DNA from: an uncultured Prevotella sp.
GTDB lineage: Bacteria; Bacteroidota; Bacteroidia; Bacteroidales; Bacteroidaceae
Assembly: GCA_937907705.1 (NCBI GenBank)
Contig: CALCVP010000058.1
Location: 14,239 to 78,238 of the forward strand
Length of the DNA stretch: 64,000 nt
Direction of reading: 5' to 3'
In this document: positions 8,193 to 18,473 of the stretch, in pieces
Numbering within the stretch: the stretch's first letter is position 1
Layout of the letters: every line of letters starts with the position of its first letter
Translations under genes and position numbers: made by a program
Notes under the pieces: generated by a model
What the model was told of the DNA's origin: nothing
Database searches by the model: none
What the model saw: the letters and a program-made list of their open reading frames with translations, nothing else

Positions 8193-11100
8193 CTATTTAT
8201 TGTTCTCTAATGGGCGGGTGTACTGCAAAAGCTCTGTGTCAACAGCCGCATCTGTAGTGTCTTCAAATTCCATTGGCTTGATCTTTTCCTGTATACTCTG
8301 GAATATGTAGAACAGAGCAGGCACTACCATAATCTGACATAACATACCGATAAGCATACCACCGATGGCTGCTGCACCCAAAGTCATGTTACCATTGTAG
8401 CCTACGCCCCATGGCATCAGCATTGGCAGCAAACCGATAATCATGGCCAAAGAGGTCATCAAGATAGGACGCAGACGGGCAGCAGCACCTAATACGGCAG
8501 ACCAAGATACTGCCATACCTGTGCGTCGGCGCTCAAGGGCGAACTGTACGATAAGAATGGCATTCTTAGCCAACAGACCCATCAGCATGATAAGGGCAAT
8601 CTGCATGTAGATGTCGTTGTTCTTGCCAAACAGGTTGGTGAACAGGAAGGCACCTGCCAAACCGAACGGGATAGACAAGATAACTGACAGAGGCAAGATA
8701 TAGCTCTCATACTGTGCTGAAAGAATCAAGTAAACGAAGGTCAAGCAGAGTGCAAAGATAATTCCTGTTGAGTTACTTGACTCTTGCTCTGTACGTGTCA
8801 GACCTGAGAATTCATAGGTATAGCCCTGTGGCAGCGCTGTTTTTGCTACTTCAGACATGGCGTTCAGCGCATCACCGGTAGAGTAACCGTCAGCTGCTGA
8901 GGCGTTGACATTGATAGAAGTAAACAGGTTGAAACGGTCAATTTCCTGTGGACCATATACGCGGCTCAGTGAAACGTACTCCTTAATGGGCGCCATCTCG
9001 CCAGCAGAGGTGCGCACGTAGATGTTGTCAAGGCTCTTCAAATCTGCACGGTTCTCTGGTGGTGCCTGAATATAGACACGGTACAATTTGCCGTAAGCAT
9101 TGAAGTTGGATGCATACATACCGCCATAATAACCCTGCATGGTGGTCAACACGGTTGACGGGTCAATACCGCTCTGTTTACATTTGGCTACATCCACATC
9201 AATCTTGTACTGTGGATACTTGGAGTCGTAAGAGGTCATGGCGTTTGAAATCTCAGGACGCTTGTTGAGTTCATCGATAAACTTCTGTGTTATCTCAAAG
9301 AACTTGTTCACGTCTCCACCCGTACGGTCCTGCATAGAGAAAGTAAGACCGTTGGTAGCAGAGAAACCTTGTACCATAGGAGGCTGGAATGCCAAGATCT
9401 GTGCACCCTTGATGGCTGCTGTCTGCTTGTAAATCATACCTAAAACCATAGAAGAACCGAGGTTGTGTACACCGATATACTTCAGTGGTCCCTCTTCTTT
9501 CTGTCGCTCTTCAAATGACTTCAGCTTGATAATGAAGGTACCTTGGTTGGAACCTTGGCCTGCAATGAAGTTGTAACCTGTAACACGCATACGGCTGGCG
9601 ATAGCGGGGTTGGTTGCCAACATACGGTCAACCTCGTCCATTACCTCATTGGTCTCTTTCATAGATGTTCCAGGAGGGGTAGAAACCGTACAGAATACGG
9701 TACCTGTATCCTCGTCAGGCACAAGACCAGTCTTGGTGTTCAGCATGAGCACTGCCATGAGTACGATGCCTACCAGCACTGCACCGATAGCGATAACCGG
9801 ACGTTCCACGAGGTGGCGCACGCCTTTGGTGTATTTAGCTTGTATCTTTCCGTAAGCTGCATTGAATGAAGCGTGGAAGCGGTCAACCATTGACATCTTG
9901 CGCTTAGAGCCGTCTTCGTTTTTCGGCTTCAGCAAGATAGCACAGAGGGCAGGAGACAATGTCAAGGCATTCAATGCTGAAATGACGATTGAGATGGCCA
10001 TGGTGATACCGAACTCACGGTAGAATGTACCTGATGTACCACCCATGAATGACACAGGGATGAACACAGATGCCATAACGAGTGTAATGGAAATGATGGC
10101 ACCGCTGATTTCATTCATGGCATCGATAGATGCTGTCTTGGCCGATTTATAACCGAGGTCGAGTTTCGAGTGGACGGCTTCGACCACCACGATGGCATCA
10201 TCGACCACAATGGCGATGGCCAACACGAGGGCTGCCAGTGTCAAGAGGTTGAGCGAGAAGCCAAACACATAGAGGAAGAAGAACGTACCTATCAATGATA
10301 CAGGAACGGCAATCAACGGGATAAGGGTAGATCGGGTGTCCTGCAAGAAGATGTATACTACAATGAACACGAGGATAAATGCCTCAACTAAAGTCTTTAT
10401 CAAGTCTTCGATAGAGGCAAAGAGGAACTCGGTTACATCCTGCATGATGTCAAAGTGCAGACCTGGAGGCATGGAAGCTTCCTGCTCAGAGAGGAGTTTT
10501 TTGATGTTGGTGGCTATATCAGTAGCATTAGAACCTGCGGTCTGTGTTACCATCATGGTGACAGAAGGCTTGCCGTTGTTCTTTGACTCTACGGTATATG
10601 AGAGGGCACCCATCTCGATGCGTGCTACATCTTTTACACGAATGGTCTGTCCATCCTGTGTAGACTTGATAATCATGTTGCCAAACTCCTCAGGAGTTTT
10701 CAAGCGTCCCTTGTAGCGGAAAGTGTATTGATACTGGTTGTTGCTTGATTCGCCCACAGAACCTGGGGCAGCTTCTATATTCTGCTGTGAGAGAACAGAG
10801 GTCAAGTCGCTTGGAATCAGACCGTAGCTCTTCATCTTTACAGGGTCAATCCACAGGCGCATAGTGTAGTCTTTCTGTGAGAAGCTTTGGCACTCACCCA
10901 CACCGTTTACACGCTTGATGGCAGGAATGACGTTGATGTTGGCGTAGTTGGCAAGGAATTCGTCATCATAGCGGTCGTCATCGGCTGTAAGACCGAAGAG
11001 GATAACGGTAGATGACTGACGCTTGGCGACAGTTACGCCGGCCTTGGTTACCTCGGCTGGCAGCAGCGCAGAGGCTTGTGATACACGGTTCTGAACGTTT

Positions 11101-11417
11101 ACCTGACACATGTCGGCGTTCATACCCTGCTTGAAGTAAACGGTGATAGTAGCCGAACCGTCGTTGGTGGCAGAAGAGGTCATGTAGGTCATACCCTCAA
11201 CACCGTTGATTTGCTCCTCCAGAGGGGCAAGCACTGAGTTCATCACTGTCTCAGCATTGGCACCGGTGTATGAGGCACGCACCACGATGGTAGGCGGCGC
11301 GATGTTAGGGTACTGCTCAATAGGCAGCGACACCAGTCCGATAACACCCAGGATAACGATGAGAATAGAAATCACCGTTGAGAGCACTGGGCGTGTGATA
11401 AATGTTTCGAGTTTCAT
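8193..11417 (-). CDS. RND efflux pump, HAE1 (AcrB/MexB-type) inner membrane transporter
   Basis: This proton-driven exporter of hydrophobic and amphiphilic compounds has 1074 residues, matching the usual ~1040-1070 of HAE1 pumps. It starts with an ETFITRPVLSTVISI-type first membrane helix. The proton-relay pair DD is present in AIVVDDAIVVVEAV of helix 4, and the segment before the last helices (LGAAARLRPILMTS) is typical. Two large periplasmic loops separate the two six-helix halves. The ATG at 11417 fits the family N-terminus. The adaptor lies 125 bases upstream and the outer-membrane factor follows directly. No regulator gene is adjacent. Confidence 0.96.
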   Translation of the reverse strand: MKLETFITRPVLSTVISILIVILGVIGLVSLPIEQYPNIAPPTIVVRASYTGANAETVMNSVLAPLEEQINGVEGMTYMTSSATNDGSATITVYFKQGMNADMCQVNVQNRVSQASALLPAEVTKAGVTVAKRQSSTVILFGLTADDDRYDDEFLANYANINVIPAIKRVNGVGECQSFSQKDYTMRLWIDPVKMKSYGLIPSDLTSVLSQQNIEAAPGSVGESSNNQYQYTFRYKGRLKTPEEFGNMIIKSTQDGQTIRVKDVARIEMGALSYTVESKNNGKPSVTMMVTQTAGSNATDIATNIKKLLSEQEASMPPGLHFDIMQDVTEFLFASIEDLIKTLVEAFILVFIVVYIFLQDTRSTLIPLIAVPVSLIGTFFFLYVFGFSLNLLTLAALVLAIAIVVDDAIVVVEAVHSKLDLGYKSAKTASIDAMNEISGAIISITLVMASVFIPVSFMGGTSGTFYREFGITMAISIVISALNALTLSPALCAILLKPKNEDGSKRKMSMVDRFHASFNAAYGKIQAKYTKGVRHLVERPVIAIGAVLVGIVLMAVLMLNTKTGLVPDEDTGTVFCTVSTPPGTSMKETNEVMDEVDRMLATNPAIASRMRVTGYNFIAGQGSNQGTFIIKLKSFEERQKEEGPLKYIGVHNLGSSMVLGMIYKQTAAIKGAQILAFQPPMVQGFSATNGLTFSMQDRTGGDVNKFFEITQKFIDELNKRPEISNAMTSYDSKYPQYKIDVDVAKCKQSGIDPSTVLTTMQGYYGGMYASNFNAYGKLYRVYIQAPPENRADLKSLDNIYVRTSAGEMAPIKEYVSLSRVYGPQEIDRFNLFTSINVNASAADGYSTGDALNAMSEVAKTALPQGYTYEFSGLTRTEQESSNSTGIIFALCLTFVYLILSAQYESYILPLSVILSIPFGLAGAFLFTNLFGKNNDIYMQIALIMLMGLLAKNAILIVQFALERRRTGMAVSWSAVLGAAARLRPILMTSLAMIIGLLPMLMPWGVGYNGNMTLGAAAIGGMLIGMLCQIMVVPALFYIFQSIQEKIKPMEFEDTTDAAVDTELLQYTRPLENNK

Positions 11418-11542
11418 AAATATCTTTTAAATATTGTTGCGTGAGTGCTGTATATTGGCCGCTAAGCATTGAGAGGAAAGGCGTTAGATGAAACTTTCCT
11501 GTCGCATAGGCATGCTGTCATTATGCAGACTCCCGGTTTGTA

Positions 11543-12742
11543 TTATTTGCCGAAATCCTTCTTGAGCTTGTTGATGTCGCCTTGGTCAGCACCCATAGCC
11601 TCGGTCTTCTTCAGCTTCTCTGCGTACTGCGCTTCTGTGATAGGCTTGATTTGCATACCGTCTTGCAGAGACGTGATGCCTTTGACTACGATGCGGTCGC
11701 CTACATGCAAGCCACTCTCGATGATATAGTTCTTGCCGTCGTTGTTGCTGTTGACGGTTACAGGTGTATATTTTACCTTGTTGTTGGCACCTACTACGTA
11801 AACAAAGTACTTGTCTTGTACCTGTGCTACAGCATCTTGAGGTATAATGACAGCGTTGGTAGCGCTGTGAGGCACTACGATAGAGCCAGAACCGCCACTC
11901 TTGAGCAGGTGCTCAGGGTTAGGGAAGTCTGCTCTCATGGATACAGAACCTGTGGTCGGGTCGATGACACCGCTTACTGTAGCTACGCGTCCGTTGTGGC
12001 CATAGATGGTACCGTCAGCCAACTTGAGCTGTACAGCTGGGTAATCGCTGATGGCAGCGTGCAAGCCACCGGCAGTCTTGGTCATGTCGAGCAAATCCTT
12101 TTCTGTCATAGAGAAGTAAACCTGCATTACGCTGATGTTGGAAACAGTGGTCAATGGCTCTGCGCTTTGTGCGCTTACGAGGGCACCTACCCTGTAAGGC
12201 AGGTTGCCTATTACGCCATCGGCAGGGCTGGTAATATAGCAGAAGTCGAGGTTTTGCTTTGCACTGGTGTAGCTTGCTTCTGCCTGTGCTACGGCTGCCA
12301 TGGCTGCTTCGAGGTTGTTTTTGGCTGATTGCAGCTCATAGCTACCTATTACATTGTTGTTGAACAGTTTCAGGTTGTTCTTGTAAGTCAGCTTGGCAGT
12401 GTTGAGTTGTGCCTTTGCTGAGTTGACAGCTGCTCTGGCCTGGCGCACAGCGGCAGCGTAAGTTTCATTGTCAATGACGAACAACAGCTGTCCGCGCTTG
12501 ACGCTTTGGCCTTCCTTTACACAAAGGCGGGTGATGAAGCCTGATATTTTCGGACGAATCTCCACGTCCTGAACACCTTTGATTGTAGCAGGATAAGTGG
12601 TTTGCAAATCTGCGTTTTGGCCACCAATAGTCCTCACGGCATACTCGTTGTCGCCAAAATTAGGCTTACCCTGTTGCTTGCTTCCGCATGAAACCAACAT
12701 GATGGCCATGGCTGCAAGTAGTAAAAATTTGTTCTTTTTCAT
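11543..12742 (-). CDS. RND efflux system periplasmic adaptor (AcrA/MexA-type membrane fusion protein)
   Basis: This periplasmic adaptor links the RND pump to the outer-membrane channel. The 399-residue lipoprotein has a signal ending LVSC (C19) and a lipoyl-like half-motif (VEIRPKISGFITRLCVKEGQ). A long alpha-hairpin follows at about residues 95-170. The second lipoyl half is SPADGVIGNL, and beta-barrel and membrane-proximal domains complete it. It is the first gene of the operon and the 970-bp gap upstream should hold the promoter. A TAACTTTG element at 12844-12851 is the best candidate. Confidence 0.94.
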   Translation of the reverse strand: MKKNKFLLLAAMAIMLVSCGSKQQGKPNFGDNEYAVRTIGGQNADLQTTYPATIKGVQDVEIRPKISGFITRLCVKEGQSVKRGQLLFVIDNETYAAAVRQARAAVNSAKAQLNTAKLTYKNNLKLFNNNVIGSYELQSAKNNLEAAMAAVAQAEASYTSAKQNLDFCYITSPADGVIGNLPYRVGALVSAQSAEPLTTVSNISVMQVYFSMTEKDLLDMTKTAGGLHAAISDYPAVQLKLADGTIYGHNGRVATVSGVIDPTTGSVSMRADFPNPEHLLKSGGSGSIVVPHSATNAVIIPQDAVAQVQDKYFVYVVGANNKVKYTPVTVNSNNDGKNYIIESGLHVGDRIVVKGITSLQDGMQIKPITEAQYAEKLKKTEAMGADQGDINKLKKDFGK

Positions 12743-12843
12743 ACCTATTATTCCAAAATATTATAATTTCTAAAATTTATATTCACTCTAATAAAAAAGG
12801 AAAACCGTTCAAAACTATTTATATATCTTTAGTTTTCGGTTTG

Positions 12844-12851
12844 CAAAGTTA
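12844..12851 (-). promoter_or_regulatory. candidate -7 element of the RND efflux operon
   Basis: TAACTTTG on the minus strand, about 100 bases upstream of the adaptor start, matches the Bacteroidetes -7 consensus. No TTTG is found 19 bases upstream, so the promoter, if real, may need an activator. Confidence 0.4.
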
Positions 12852-12855
12852 CACA

Positions 12856-13661
12856 CATATTGTTAATTCTGTTCTTTTTGGCATTGATAATTTTTATGTT
12901 TTAACTTATTTTTTATTGCAAATCAATCTGTCGGTGTTCTATAAGTTGTATTTGTTGGTAGAATAGTTAAATGCTTGTTCTGTTATGTTGGCAAAGTGTG
13001 TGCAGCACGTTGTCAGAAAGCTTTTTCTGTCTTTAGAGAAAGAGTATGATTACAGCGTCTGTTTGTTTGCGTGATGGAATGGGGCGATTGTCTGCTTCTC
13101 TCTTTATTGTCCGCTTGTTTTACACTGTGTAAAATATAAAGATAATTATTGCACACTTTCTTTTTATATTACATTATTTTACTTTTTGACGCTCTAAAAC
13201 AGCATTCACTTTATTCCTCGTTCTGTCCACGGGATAAATAAGAAAATATTTTGTAAGCATTTTACAAGTTATTGTTAATCTGTTGTTTAGCTAAGTTATC
13301 CACATTGTTTATAACTGATAAAGGGGCAAAAATGGAATTGTATATAGGCAGAAACGGTGCTTTTAGACCCTAAAAAGCATCGTTTTTAGTCTTGAAAGCT
13401 ATGCTTTTACACTGCAAATGCATAGCTTTAGCAGCAATAATACATAGTTTTTATGGTGTAAAAGCATAGTTTTCGTAGTTTTGTAGCATGGAAATGGCAC
13501 CAAAAGAGTTGGAAAAGCTCTTTAAAATAGCTATTTCAAGATTTTTGATTGTCATGATTTTTGCTTGCACACTGCATATAGTTTGCATAACTTTAGTAGC
13601 CTTTGTGAGCTTGTTTTCTAAAGTTTTATGGGTGTAAATGATACGTTTTGTAGGCATTTAT
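12856..13661. other. long A+T-rich intergenic region with hairpin-forming repeats
   Basis: About 800 bases between the efflux operon and bipA hold no convincing gene. The 3' half contains ATAGCTAT-family words. AAAGCTATGC (13395-13404) faces GCATAGCTTT (13420-13429), and further copies occur up to about 13474. A weak 68-codon frame on the minus strand (13451-13657) overlaps these repeats and is not considered a gene. I see no RNA gene or protein-binding site I can name. Confidence 0.55.
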
Positions 13662-13692
13662 TTTGTAGTTCGGCCAAGTTGATGTATCTTTG
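13662..13692 (+). promoter_or_regulatory. sigma-ABfr promoter of bipA
   Basis: TTTG (13662-13665), a 19-base spacer and TATCTTTG (13685-13692) form an exact Bacteroidetes consensus promoter 23 bases before the bipA start, giving a very short leader. Confidence 0.85.
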
Positions 13693-13715
13693 CACCTAAT
13701 TTATAAGGTATTAGT

Positions 13716-15515
13716 ATGCGAGATATCAGAAACATTGCGATTATTGCCCACGTCGATCATGGAAAGACGACACTGGTGGACAAGATGATGTTGGCCGGTA
13801 ACTTGTTCCGTGACGGACAGGATTTGAGCGGCCAGGTGCTTGACAGTAACGATTTGGAGCGTGAGCGTGGAATAACCATCCTCTCTAAAAACGTTTCTAT
13901 TAACTATAAAGGCGTGAAGATAAACATTATCGACACTCCAGGACACAGCGACTTCGGTGGAGAGGTGGAGCGTGTCTTGAACATGGCAGACGGTTGCCTT
14001 CTGCTGGTTGATGCGTTTGAAGGTCCTATGCCACAAACTCGCTTTGTGCTGCAAAAGGCACTCCAGATAGGCTTGAAACCTATCGTTGTAGTAAACAAGG
14101 TCGATAAGCCTAACTGTCGCCCTGAGGAGGTTTACGAGATGGTGTTTGACCTTATGTTTTCGCTTAATGCTACTGAAGACCAGCTTGACTTCCCTGTGGT
14201 TTACGGTAGTGCCAAGAATGGTTGGATGGGTCCTGACTACAAGACTCCAACCGACAACATCACTTACCTGCTCGACAAGATAATAGAGGTGATACCGGCA
14301 CCTAAAGTACTGGAGGGTACTCCACAGCTGCTTATCACCAGTCTTGACTATTCAAGCTATACAGGCCGTATCGCTGTGGGTCGCGTTCATCGCGGCACAC
14401 TGACCGAAGGCATGAATGTAACCATTGCTCACCGCGACGGTACACAGGAGAAAACCAAGATCAAGGAGCTGCACACCTTTGAGGGTATGGGTCATGTACG
14501 CACAGACAAGGTGCAGAGTGGCGACATTTGCGCCATCATCGGCCTTGAGAACTTTGAGATTGGCGATACCATCTGCGACTTTGAAAACCCAGAGCCACTG
14601 CCTCCTATCGCTATTGACGAGCCTACCATGAGTATGCTTTTCACCATCAACGACTCTCCTTTCTTCGGCAAGGAAGGCAAGTTTGTAACCAGCCGTCATA
14701 TCAACGACCGCTTGCAGAAAGAGCTTGAGAAGAACCTTGCACTGCGTGTGGCACCTTTTGAAGACAGCACCGACAAGTGGATTGTCAGTGGCCGTGGTGT
14801 GCTGCACCTCTCTGTGCTCATCGAGACCATGCGCCGCGAGGGCTACGAATTGCAGGTAGGTCAGCCTCAGGTTATCTATAAAGAGATAGACGGTGTGAAG
14901 TGTGAACCTATTGAAGAACTTACTATCAATGTGCCTGAAGAGTATTCAAGCAAGATGATAGATATGGTAACCCGCCGCAAAGGCGAGATGACCTCTATGG
15001 TTAATCTTGGCGACCGTGTGGACATAGAGTTTGACATACCTTCAAGAGGTATCATCGGTTTGCGTACCAATGTGCTTACTGCCAGTCAGGGAGAGGCTAT
15101 CATGGCTCACCGCTACAAAGAGTATCAGCCTTACAAGGGCGAGATTACCCGCCGTATGAACGGCTCCATGATTGCTATGGAGACGGGTACAGCTTATGCT
15201 TACTCTATCGATAAGTTGCAAGACCGCGGCAAGTTCTTTATCGATCCGGGTGAGGAAGTGTATGCCGGTGAGGTAGTAGGCGAGCACGTTCACGACAATG
15301 ACCTGGTGGTAAACGTAACAAAGGCCAAGCAGTTGACCAACACTCGTGCCAGTGGTTCAGACGACAAGGCACGCATCATACCTAAGACAGTACTCTCTCT
15401 TGAGGAGGCTTTGGAGTATATCAAGGGCGATGAACTGGTAGAGGTTACACCCAAGAGCATGCGTATGCGCAAGATTATTCTTGACCATAACGAGCGCAAG
15501 AAGGCGAACAAGTAA
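13716..15515 (+). CDS. typA: ribosome-associated translational GTPase BipA/TypA
   Basis: This ribosome-binding GTPase of the EF-G/LepA superfamily is needed for 50S assembly at low temperature and for stress adaptation. The 599-residue product has G1 AHVDHGKTT (11-19), the switch region RERGITI, G3 DTPGHSDF and G4 NKVDKP. The EF-G-like domains III and V follow, then the BipA-specific C-terminal domain ending in a lysine-rich tail. A consensus promoter lies directly upstream and a 24-bp perfect hairpin directly downstream, so it is monocistronic. Confidence 0.97.
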   Translation: MRDIRNIAIIAHVDHGKTTLVDKMMLAGNLFRDGQDLSGQVLDSNDLERERGITILSKNVSINYKGVKINIIDTPGHSDFGGEVERVLNMADGCLLLVDAFEGPMPQTRFVLQKALQIGLKPIVVVNKVDKPNCRPEEVYEMVFDLMFSLNATEDQLDFPVVYGSAKNGWMGPDYKTPTDNITYLLDKIIEVIPAPKVLEGTPQLLITSLDYSSYTGRIAVGRVHRGTLTEGMNVTIAHRDGTQEKTKIKELHTFEGMGHVRTDKVQSGDICAIIGLENFEIGDTICDFENPEPLPPIAIDEPTMSMLFTINDSPFFGKEGKFVTSRHINDRLQKELEKNLALRVAPFEDSTDKWIVSGRGVLHLSVLIETMRREGYELQVGQPQVIYKEIDGVKCEPIEELTINVPEEYSSKMIDMVTRRKGEMTSMVNLGDRVDIEFDIPSRGIIGLRTNVLTASQGEAIMAHRYKEYQPYKGEITRRMNGSMIAMETGTAYAYSIDKLQDRGKFFIDPGEEVYAGEVVGEHVHDNDLVVNVTKAKQLTNTRASGSDDKARIIPKTVLSLEEALEYIKGDELVEVTPKSMRMRKIILDHNERKKANK

Positions 15516-15554
15516 TGACAGCATAAAAGTGAAGCACCTGCTTGAGGTGCTGAC

Positions 15555-15609
15555 AGTAAAAAGAAAGTGGAGGAAAACTTATTTGGTTTTCCTCCACTTT
15601 CTTTTTACT
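15555..15609. terminator. 24-bp perfect-stem terminator after bipA
   Basis: Bases 15555-15578 and 15586-15609 are perfectly complementary and enclose a 7-base loop. The outer part of the stem consists of A/T runs, giving a U tract in either direction. It starts 40 bases after the bipA stop. Confidence 0.85.
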
Positions 15610-15652
15610 GATAACGGGATATGTGAGCGTTTCATTTTACACGCTAATTGAA

Positions 15653-15687
15653 AAGCCCAAGGCATACAGCATGTATGCCTTGGGCTT
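15653..15687. terminator. terminator at the end of the outer-membrane barrel gene
   Basis: This is a perfect 15-bp stem (15653-15667 with 15673-15687) with a 5-base loop. T-rich tracts lie on both sides (TTCGTTTTGTTTT on plus, CTTTTC on minus). It lies 44 bases beyond the minus-strand barrel gene. Confidence 0.75.
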
Positions 15688-15730
15688 CGTTTTGTTTTCC
15701 GCTGCATGTATGGTGTGCAGAACTGCTGCT

Positions 15731-18238
15731 TTATTTGCTCTTGCCGCCGCTTTTGGTGTCGTCATTCTCAATAGAGCGTTGCACACGCTTTACGCTGGTG
15801 TTCAACTTGCCTATGCGTAAGCTTGCAGAGATGCCGAAGCGCATCTGATACATATCGCTCCAGTAGTTCAAGTTGAAGTTGCTGTCGTTGACAGTCATGC
15901 TGTAAGTCTTGCGTGCTCTCAAGAAATTGTAGGCATATACCGACAGATTCAGGCGTTTGTCCAAGAAAGCTTTGCTGACTGTTACACCATAGTTGGAGTT
16001 GGACGAGCTTTTTCCTTGCAGGTTAATGTTGCCTGTGCTGACATAATAGCTGGCAGCAAAGCGCCAGTCTTTGGTGAATGATTGCTCTAAGTAGCCATTG
16101 AAGTAGGCTGACCAGCCGTGGTTTCTCAGCAAGTTGCGGTCAGAGTAGTCCGTGTAGGCACCTGCCAGATTGGAGCTGAACTTGGTGGTTTTGGTAATGT
16201 TCCAGCTAAAGTAGGTAAACATGTTCCAGCGCTGTATCTTTCCTATATTGGCACGTGTCTGGTAAAACACTTCCTTGCCCGTAGGATTTTTCAGTCCTTC
16301 AATGGTGCGGTCGTTGACCTTTTTGACTGTCTGCTCCACACTGTTGTTGGTAAACATGGCAGACAGTTTGGCGCTGAAGCCTATTTTTGAGCCGTAGTTA
16401 GAATAGGTAATGTCGAAGTTGTGGCTTCTTTCGCTGTCAAGATGCGTGTTGCCTTGGATAATGTAGTTGCGGTCGGCATCGTCAATATAGGGGTTTAAGG
16501 CCCATATTCCCGGCCGGTAGATGCGCATGTTGTAGCCCAAGCGCCAGTTGGTTTGGTCGTTGACTTGATACCCAATGCTGGCTGAAGGCACTATATTGCT
16601 GAAGTGTTTGGTAAAGTCTGCCCCCTTGCCCAAGAGGTATTCCATGTCGTAGTGGGAGTATTCGTAGCGCAAACCCACGCGGGTAGACAGCTTTTTGTAT
16701 TTCAGACCGTAGCCTAAATAGCCCGCCAACAGGTAGTATTTGTATTGGTAGTGGCTGCTGTTGTCTTGGTCGTACACGGCTTCATCGCTGTTGCCCGTAG
16801 GCATGTCAAATCTGTCGTCTAACGACTTTGCATTTCTCAGAATCATCTTTGCACCCGTTTCCAGCGTATGATACTTGGCAAAGGGAGTGGTATAGTCTAT
16901 CTGTGCGGTGTGTTCCAAAGTGTTTTGATGGCTCTTGTGCCACATGTCTTGCAGTAAGTCTACGGTCTCTTTCCACTTGTCCGTGGCGTTGATGTTGTTG
17001 TACCAGTTCTTTTCATTGTCGTTGCTGGGGTTGGTACTCATCTGGTATGACAGGGTAAGCAGACGGTCTTTGGTCTTGAACGAGCGTTGGTAGTTCATGC
17101 CCATCTCTGCATATACCCAGTGGCTGCTGAACTTGTTGATGTAAGAGTAGTGGTATAAGTTGCTGTTGTCGAATGGCGAAAAGGCGCTGGTACCGATTGT
17201 ATTGTCGTTATGCCCCTGTCCGGGCCATAGGCTTACAGATGCTGTAATCAGTCTGAGGGTGTCTATCTCATAGCTTGCTTCAAGGCTGGCAGACTGCCCG
17301 TTGTTCATGTTATGTTGGTTTTGGTAAGTCTCAAGGTTGGTAGAGGCATCCGTAATGTCGCCGGTAGAAAAGTTTGTGTTGCCGCTGCGGGTTGGCCTAC
17401 TCTTGTAGTGCGACAGGTAGAAGTTGCCGCTCAAGGTCAGTTTGCCTTGCTGCACGGTAGTAAACAGGCTGGTAGACTGGTAGGTGTTGCTCACGTTTCC
17501 CGATAGGGTAGCGGTGTAGCCCTTCATGGCTTGCCCGATAGTAATGATGTTGAGAATGCCCGTTACGCCCTCGGCATCATACTTCGGACCTGGATTTGTA
17601 ATCACTTCAATACGCTTGATGCTGCTGGCAGGCATGCTTTTGAGCACCTCTGTGGGGTTCTTGGACATCATGTTGTTGGGCTTTCCGTTTACATAGACCT
17701 TGAAAGAGCTGCTGTTGTTCACCTTGATGTTGTCTTGCCCGTCTACGGTTACCAACGGCACCTTGCGCAGCATGTCTATTACCTGATTGGACTTTGCCTC
17801 AGGGTCGTCTTCCATGTTGTAGGTTATCTTGTCGATGTCAGACTTGATAAGCGGCTTTTGCGCTACCACCTCTACACCTTTCAGTTCCTTGGAGTTGTCG
17901 CTTATCAGCAGTGTTCCCAAATTGTTGGCTGCGCTCTTGGGTGTCAGTTCCACATTACGGGTAATGGTAGTGCGCCCCATAGAGGCGATGTTTATGATGT
18001 ATTTTCCCGCTTCTTTCAGCTGAATGTTGAAGTTGCCGTTCTTGTTGGTCAGCACTTTCTTGATGGCATTGTCTGGTGCTTCTTTCTTGAATATGCTGAC
18101 AGTGGCGTAAGGTTCGCCTTGGCGGGATATGGAATCGGCTACAATTCCATGTATGGAAAAGTTGCCGGCAGTAGTTTGTGCATATAGGCTTCCTGCGCAT
18201 ATAAGCATCAATAAAAAGATTGTTGTTAATTTCTTCAT
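15731..18238 (-). CDS. TonB-dependent-receptor-like outer membrane beta-barrel protein
   Basis: This 835-residue outer-membrane protein has a signal peptide ending SLYA. A carboxypeptidase-regulatory-like beta-sandwich (about 27-110) follows, then a plug-like domain with GVEVVAQKPLIK, VIDMLRKVPLVTVDG and IKRIEVITNPG, and then a long stretch of alternating aromatic beta strands. This combination is the outer-membrane beta-barrel family related to TonB receptors that is abundant in Bacteroidetes. It has no SusD partner and no neighbouring transport gene, so the ligand is unknown. It is monocistronic by context. Confidence 0.85.
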   Translation of the reverse strand: MKKLTTIFLLMLICAGSLYAQTTAGNFSIHGIVADSISRQGEPYATVSIFKKEAPDNAIKKVLTNKNGNFNIQLKEAGKYIINIASMGRTTITRNVELTPKSAANNLGTLLISDNSKELKGVEVVAQKPLIKSDIDKITYNMEDDPEAKSNQVIDMLRKVPLVTVDGQDNIKVNNSSSFKVYVNGKPNNMMSKNPTEVLKSMPASSIKRIEVITNPGPKYDAEGVTGILNIITIGQAMKGYTATLSGNVSNTYQSTSLFTTVQQGKLTLSGNFYLSHYKSRPTRSGNTNFSTGDITDASTNLETYQNQHNMNNGQSASLEASYEIDTLRLITASVSLWPGQGHNDNTIGTSAFSPFDNSNLYHYSYINKFSSHWVYAEMGMNYQRSFKTKDRLLTLSYQMSTNPSNDNEKNWYNNINATDKWKETVDLLQDMWHKSHQNTLEHTAQIDYTTPFAKYHTLETGAKMILRNAKSLDDRFDMPTGNSDEAVYDQDNSSHYQYKYYLLAGYLGYGLKYKKLSTRVGLRYEYSHYDMEYLLGKGADFTKHFSNIVPSASIGYQVNDQTNWRLGYNMRIYRPGIWALNPYIDDADRNYIIQGNTHLDSERSHNFDITYSNYGSKIGFSAKLSAMFTNNSVEQTVKKVNDRTIEGLKNPTGKEVFYQTRANIGKIQRWNMFTYFSWNITKTTKFSSNLAGAYTDYSDRNLLRNHGWSAYFNGYLEQSFTKDWRFAASYYVSTGNINLQGKSSSNSNYGVTVSKAFLDKRLNLSVYAYNFLRARKTYSMTVNDSNFNLNYWSDMYQMRFGISASLRIGKLNTSVKRVQRSIENDDTKSGGKSK

Positions 18239-18370
18239 TTACTGTAAATTTGGGTTTACTATTCTGTCTGTGTACTATATATACGTATTGAGCTATGCTT
18301 AAGGACATTTTATCTGTACATTTTAACATTCTTTAGTGGAAAAGAATGGCGCATGGTTCTTCTTGTTCAT

Positions 18371-18418
18371 AAAAAAAGCTATTCCATAGCCCTTGGGTAA
18401 GGATACTATGAAATAGCT
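18371..18418 (-). terminator. terminator of the ftsX-to-tcdA operon
   Basis: On the minus strand AGCTATTTCATAG (18406-18418) pairs with CTATGGAATAGCT (18377-18389) with one G-T pair and is followed by seven T residues. It lies 56 bases past the tcdA stop and is built from the ATAGCTAT repeat word. Confidence 0.8.
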
Positions 18419-18473
18419 ATGGTTTCGTCTTTTTAAGGCATTGAAGCCTGTTTTGCCCCGCTTTGCGTTGCAG

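Noticed and set aside
13451..13657. 68-codon minus-strand frame in the gap before bipA
   Set aside because: It overlaps ATAGCTAT repeats, has A+T-driven composition (K, T, I, N) and no signal or domain.
17531..18187. 218-codon open frame on the plus strand
   Set aside because: It lies fully antisense to the outer-membrane barrel gene, which has a signal peptide and domain structure.
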